A program made the position numbers and the translations under genes. 28,389 nucleotides of DNA, taken from NCBI RefSeq assembly GCF_001556865.1, contig NZ_LSJY01000115.1, forward strand, positions 1 to 28,389. The letters run 5' to 3'. Shown here piece after piece: positions 25,470 through 28,389 of the stretch (positions are counted from its first letter, which is position 1; every line of letters begins with the position of its first letter). The notes under the pieces were generated by a model. The model made no database searches and was not told where the DNA came from. It saw only the letters and a program-made list of their open reading frames with translations. This stretch comes from Sphingobium sp. CCH11-B1. Its GTDB lineage: Bacteria > Pseudomonadota > Alphaproteobacteria > Sphingomonadales > Sphingomonadaceae.

Positions 25470-26150
25470 ATGACTCAGAGCCGCAAACGCGCCTATCAGG
25501 ACGGCTGCGCTGTCGCCCATGCCCTCGACCTTATCGGCGATCGCTGGGCCATGCCCATCATGCGCGAGTTGATGCTGGGGCCCAAGCGCTTCACTGACCT
25601 GCGCGCCGGTCTGCCCGGAATCAGCGCCAACGTGCTGACCCAGCGGCTGGAGGAGCTGGAGGCGGCCAGCGTCCTGGTCCGCCGCCGCCTGCCGCCGCCC
25701 GCAGCCAGCCGAATCTATGAGCTGACGCCTTGGGGCCGCGAATCGGAAATCCTGTTTCAGGTGCTGGGCCGCTGGGCCTGCCGGTCGCCGACGATGGAGC
25801 CGGGCAAGCCGATGAGCCAGGCGTCGGTCGTGCTCTCGATGCGCACCATGATCGCGCGCGACCGCATCGGCGACATGGACGCGACCATCGGCTTCCGCTT
25901 CGGCGAGGAGGAATTTCGCGCCATCGTCCGCGACGGCGACTTCCAGATGGATCGTGGCGATGCCGGCGGCGCGGACGTCCTCTTCGCCGGCGACCAGAAC
26001 GCGCTGGCCGCATTGCTTTATGGCGGCGCGTCCCTGGACGACCTCAAGGGCGCGCTGACGGTCGAAGGGGACAGGGATGTGGCCGAACGCTTCGCCCGGC
26101 TCTTCCCCCTGCCCCCCAAGGCCCCGTCGACGGTCAGTGCTGCTGATTGA
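25470..26150 (+). CDS. HxlR-family regulator fused to an SCP2-like domain
   Basis: 226 aa. Residues about 8-105 are an HxlR winged helix (CAVAHALDLIGDRWAMPIMREL ... FTDLRAGLPGISANVLTQRL, split). Cys13 is at the N-terminal position that senses thiol-reactive compounds in YodB/HypR-type members. Residues about 110-225 resemble an SCP2 sterol-carrier domain (IGFRFGEEEFRAIVRDGDF ... GALTVEGD), which could hold a hydrophobic ligand. It diverges from the VOC operon, which it probably controls. No strong Shine-Dalgarno precedes the ATG at 25470. Its last 17 bp overlap the end of the convergent SDR gene. Confidence 0.87.
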   Translation: MTQSRKRAYQDGCAVAHALDLIGDRWAMPIMRELMLGPKRFTDLRAGLPGISANVLTQRLEELEAASVLVRRRLPPPAASRIYELTPWGRESEILFQVLGRWACRSPTMEPGKPMSQASVVLSMRTMIARDRIGDMDATIGFRFGEEEFRAIVRDGDFQMDRGDAGGADVLFAGDQNALAALLYGGASLDDLKGALTVEGDRDVAERFARLFPLPPKAPSTVSAAD

Positions 26151-26871
26151 GCGCCGCGAACACCTGATCGAAGTCACCGCGCCTGGTCGCCTCGCTCAGG
26201 AACTTGACGCGCTCGACATGGATTTCCGCTGGCGTCGGCTGCTGCCGCAGCAGCGCCATCGTTTCGGCGATATAGTCGCTCAGCTTCATCATGTCGGCAT
26301 TTTCGGCATGGCCCGGCATCAGGTCCGTCTGCACCCCGGGCGGCACGATCTCGATCAGTTCGACCCGCCTCCTGAGCTGCTCGCGCATGGACAGCGACCA
26401 GCTGTGGATCGCCGCCTTGGTCGCGCTGTAGGTCGGCGTGGCCGCCAGCGGGACGAAGGCCAGTCCCGACGATACGGTCAGGATCGCGCTGTTCGCCTGC
26501 GCCTCCAGTTGCGGCAGCAGGGCATGGGCCAGGCGGATCGGCCCCAGCAGGTTGGTGGCGATGGTCGCCTCCGCCACGTCCAGGTCGATGCCCTGTTCGG
26601 CCACCATGATGCCCGCGTTCAGCAGCACGGCATTCAGCGCCGGGAAATCGGCCACGATCCTGTCCGCGAACGCTGCGACTGCGTCGGCGTCCGTCATGTC
26701 CAGCGTCATCGTCGCCATGCCGGGATGGTCCGCCGCAACCGCGTCCAGCGCGGCCTGCCGCCGTCCGGCGATGATGACCTGATTGCCGGCCGCATGGAAT
26801 TCATGCGCCAGGGCCGCGCCGATGCCCGATCCGCCGCCGGTGACGAGAATGGTGTTGGCTGAACTCTGCAT
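26134..26871 (-). CDS. Short-chain dehydrogenase/reductase (classical SDR)
   Basis: 245 aa. Classical SDR marks: the cofactor loop TGGGSGIG (11-18), AGRR after beta-2 (an Arg pair that favours NADP(H)), NAG (85-87), catalytic Ser134 or Ser135, Tyr148 and Lys152 in YSATK, and PPGVQTDL after the active site. The substrate is unknown; the sequence resembles DltE/YdfG-like oxidoreductases. AAAGGAG precedes the ATG at 26871. It diverges from the second HxlR gene across 99 bp carrying repeated half-sites, so that regulator is the likely controller. The stop lies inside the convergent HxlR-SCP2 gene end. Confidence 0.92.
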   Translation of the reverse strand: MQSSANTILVTGGGSGIGAALAHEFHAAGNQVIIAGRRQAALDAVAADHPGMATMTLDMTDADAVAAFADRIVADFPALNAVLLNAGIMVAEQGIDLDVAEATIATNLLGPIRLAHALLPQLEAQANSAILTVSSGLAFVPLAATPTYSATKAAIHSWSLSMREQLRRRVELIEIVPPGVQTDLMPGHAENADMMKLSDYIAETMALLRQQPTPAEIHVERVKFLSEATRRGDFDQVFAALNQQH

Positions 26872-26933
26872 GGGAAAGCTCCTTTCTTCTGGCTTCCCCG
26901 CTTATCTAGCGCTACACTCTCTTTTGGAAAGAC

Positions 26934-26970
26934 GGCACCATAAAGTGCCATACGCACCCGAAAGTGACCA
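26934..26970. promoter_or_regulatory. Candidate operator repeats between the SDR and HxlR genes
   Basis: GGCAC-CATAAA-GTGCC (26934-26949) is a perfect inverted repeat. AAAGTGCCA (26942-26950) is echoed as AAAGTGACCA (26961-26970), 19 bp on, about two helical turns. The last copy touches the HxlR start codon. The layout suits an HxlR dimer array controlling the divergent SDR gene and itself; inferred. Confidence 0.45.
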
Positions 26971-27402
26971 ATGCAGAAATCCATGGCAAATCGGTTCACT
27001 GCCGACGAAATTTCTCAGGCGAATGCCTATTTGGACCACCCCGGTGACACATGCGATCCGCGCATCGAACGGCTCGTCAACGACCTGATCGGCCGGGTGG
27101 CCGACAAATGGACGTTGCTGGTGCTGGAAGAACTGGAGGAACGCGGGACGCTGCGCTTCACCGAAATCGGTCGCGCGGTGGACGGCATCAGCCAGAAGAT
27201 GCTGACGCAGACGCTGCGCCAGATGGAACGGGACGGGCTGCTGACCCGCACGGTGCATCCCGTCGTGCCGCCGCGCGTCGACTATGCGCTGACCCCGCTC
27301 GGCAACAGCCTCAGCGCCGCCTTTTGCGGCGTCTGGATGTGGGCCGAACGCCATCTGGAGCAGGTGGAAACCGCGCGCGCCGCCTTCGACGCGCGCGATT
27401 GA
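26971..27402 (+). CDS. HxlR-family transcriptional regulator
   Basis: 143 aa, the standard single-domain length. The winged helix spans about 28-125 (CDPRIERLVNDLIGRVADKWTLLVLEEL ... RFTEIGRAVDGISQKMLTQTLRQMERDGLL, both split by the turn) and ends in a dimerisation helix (MWAERHLEQVETAR). Cys28 is at the family's N-terminal sensing position and a second Cys lies in AAFCGVW. The ATG at 26971 and another at 26983 are both possible; neither has a clear Shine-Dalgarno. It diverges from the SDR gene, the usual place for an HxlR target. Confidence 0.9.
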   Translation: MQKSMANRFTADEISQANAYLDHPGDTCDPRIERLVNDLIGRVADKWTLLVLEELEERGTLRFTEIGRAVDGISQKMLTQTLRQMERDGLLTRTVHPVVPPRVDYALTPLGNSLSAAFCGVWMWAERHLEQVETARAAFDARD

Positions 27403-27411
27403 TCCGCGGCT

Positions 27412-28389
27412 CTATTCGCTGTCCGCCGGCACCGGCTGCACGACCAGCTTGGGCACACTATTGTCCGGCAGGGTGCGGCTGACCGGTGGCGGTCCCGATG
27501 GCGCGGTAGCCGGCATGGGCTGCGTTGCCGGCGCAGGACTTGTCGGAGCGGAAGACCAAGGAGCACCAGCCGGAACGGCCTGAACCGTCGCGCCGGGACC
27601 GGCAGGAGACGGCGACACAGGAGACGGCGACACAGGCGAAGGCACCGCAGGGGACGGCGCGGCCGGAGCCGGAACGGTGGTGGACGGCGTGCTCGCCGCA
27701 GGACCGGCCGGAACCGGCACATTGGCGGACGGCATGCCCGTCATGCCGCTCGGCGTCGGCATGCCCGGCTTCCACCCGGCCGGCGCTTCGCCCGGGGGCA
27801 CCGGCGGCGGCGGCAGCGGCGTGGGCGACAGCCGCAACGTCACCGTCCCGCCGAAGCGCGACTGCCATTCGGCCAGACGGCGCAGATAATCGGCATAGGC
27901 GGCGTAAAATTCCTGAAACGGCTTTTCCAGCTCGGCCAGCCATTGCGGCGCGTTCAGCAAAAGCTGGGACGATGGCGTCGAAAGCACCTTCGCGCCGACG
28001 GCCACCGCCACCGGGCAGAAATTCTTGATGACCGGCGGCAGCGCGAAGAAATTATAGACGACGGTGTTCAACCGTTCGCGCGTACTCACCGCCGACCGGC
28101 CGTAGGCGACGGTGTAGTTGCGGTCCACCGCATCGTTGGCGCTGTCCAACATGTCGCGGTGCATCGACAGGATCTGGTTGTACTGGAGCCGCGCGGTCGG
28201 TCCATATTTTTCGCAATTGAGCGCGCCAACATTCAGCGCCATGCGCACATGCCACAAGGCCGTGTTCGACGTGACGCCGCGATTGGCGGTCAGATATTTG
28301 CCGTCCGCATCCTTCTCCGGAATGCTCATCCCTTCCACCGCATTGTCCGGCGGCACGTCGAACACGGCCTTGTGGCATGTGCGCATGGC
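27412..28389 (-). CDS. Hypothetical protein with Pro/Ala/Ser-rich C-terminal tail (5' end outside the window)
   Basis: At least 324 aa are visible; the frame is open to the window edge, so the ATG at 28386 may be internal and a signal peptide may be missing. The first 185 or so residues form a helical domain with several Cys (RTCHKA, LNCEKYG, NFCPVAV) and a helix LEKPFQEFYAAYADYLRRLAEW. The rest, about 130 residues, is a disordered Pro/Ala/Ser/Val tail with PSPVSPSPVSPSP. Two exact 15-bp DNA repeats at 27605-27634 encode part of it. I do not recognise the family. The Cys content and tail suggest an exported or envelope protein. Its stop is nine bases from the convergent HxlR stop. Confidence 0.75.
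   Translation of the reverse strand, partial: AMRTCHKAVFDVPPDNAVEGMSIPEKDADGKYLTANRGVTSNTALWHVRMALNVGALNCEKYGPTARLQYNQILSMHRDMLDSANDAVDRNYTVAYGRSAVSTRERLNTVVYNFFALPPVIKNFCPVAVAVGAKVLSTPSSQLLLNAPQWLAELEKPFQEFYAAYADYLRRLAEWQSRFGGTVTLRLSPTPLPPPPVPPGEAPAGWKPGMPTPSGMTGMPSANVPVPAGPAASTPSTTVPAPAAPSPAVPSPVSPSPVSPSPAGPGATVQAVPAGAPWSSAPTSPAPATQPMPATAPSGPPPVSRTLPDNSVPKLVVQPVPADSE
27605..27634. repeat. Tandem 15-bp repeat inside the Pro-rich tail
   Basis: GGAGACGGCGACACA is repeated exactly twice head to tail, coding on the minus strand for two copies of a five-residue Ser/Pro/Val unit. Slippage here could change tail length in frame. Confidence 0.8.

Overview
The window looks like chromosomal DNA of a GC-rich alphaproteobacterium, most likely a sphingomonad (Sphingobium/Sphingomonas type). 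This rests on codon use, the ndk / holC-pepA / lptD-surA-pdxA-rsmA gene neighbourhood, sphingomonad-type LuxR-HTH and membrane proteins, and abundant overlapping start/stop junctions. No search could be run, so the taxonomic call is inference.

Left end (1-2363), an accessory cassette. All genes are on the minus strand: a 59-aa protein, a LuxR-type HTH regulator with a C-terminal membrane helix, a short helical protein, a small four-helix-like membrane protein, and a RadC-like JAB-domain gene. The RadC-like gene is cut at its 3' end by what looks like the terminus of an IS21-family element (1-55). Between this cassette and the next gene lies a dense nest of inverted repeats (2234-2346).

2364-6215, acyl-CoA metabolism. 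A class III CoA-transferase and a FadR/GntR-type regulator (minus) stand divergent from etfB-etfA (plus). A perfect 17-bp GntR-type palindrome lies before etfB and a degenerate copy lies before the CoA-transferase, suggesting one regulator controls both. A strong intrinsic terminator follows etfA.

6216-10453. An AT-richer gap is followed by a DUF2520 Rossmann protein divergent from a GST, a single-helix hypothetical protein and a TauE/SafE permease, then ndk facing the permease across a bidirectional terminator.

10454-19339, core housekeeping. A lower-GC DUF1493 membrane gene sits between ndk and holC. pepA-holC (minus) is divergent from lptD-surA-pdxA-rsmA-rluE-like (plus). LptD and SurA build the LPS-export/outer-membrane machinery; PdxA makes PLP; RsmA and the RluE-like protein modify rRNA.

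19340-22579. guaB-rsmB-TPR on the minus strand, a likely operon.

22580-27402, a stress/detoxification-like block. A tightly packed five-gene minus operon (VOC, DUF1428, double VOC, PhnB-like VOC, SRPBCC) is divergent from an HxlR regulator fused to an SCP2-like domain. An SDR oxidoreductase is divergent from a second HxlR regulator. Both HxlR proteins keep an N-terminal cysteine of the kind used for redox/electrophile sensing in some family members.

The right edge carries the C-terminal part of an unrecognised protein with a long Pro/Ala/Ser-rich tail. I see no tRNA, rRNA or CRISPR array.
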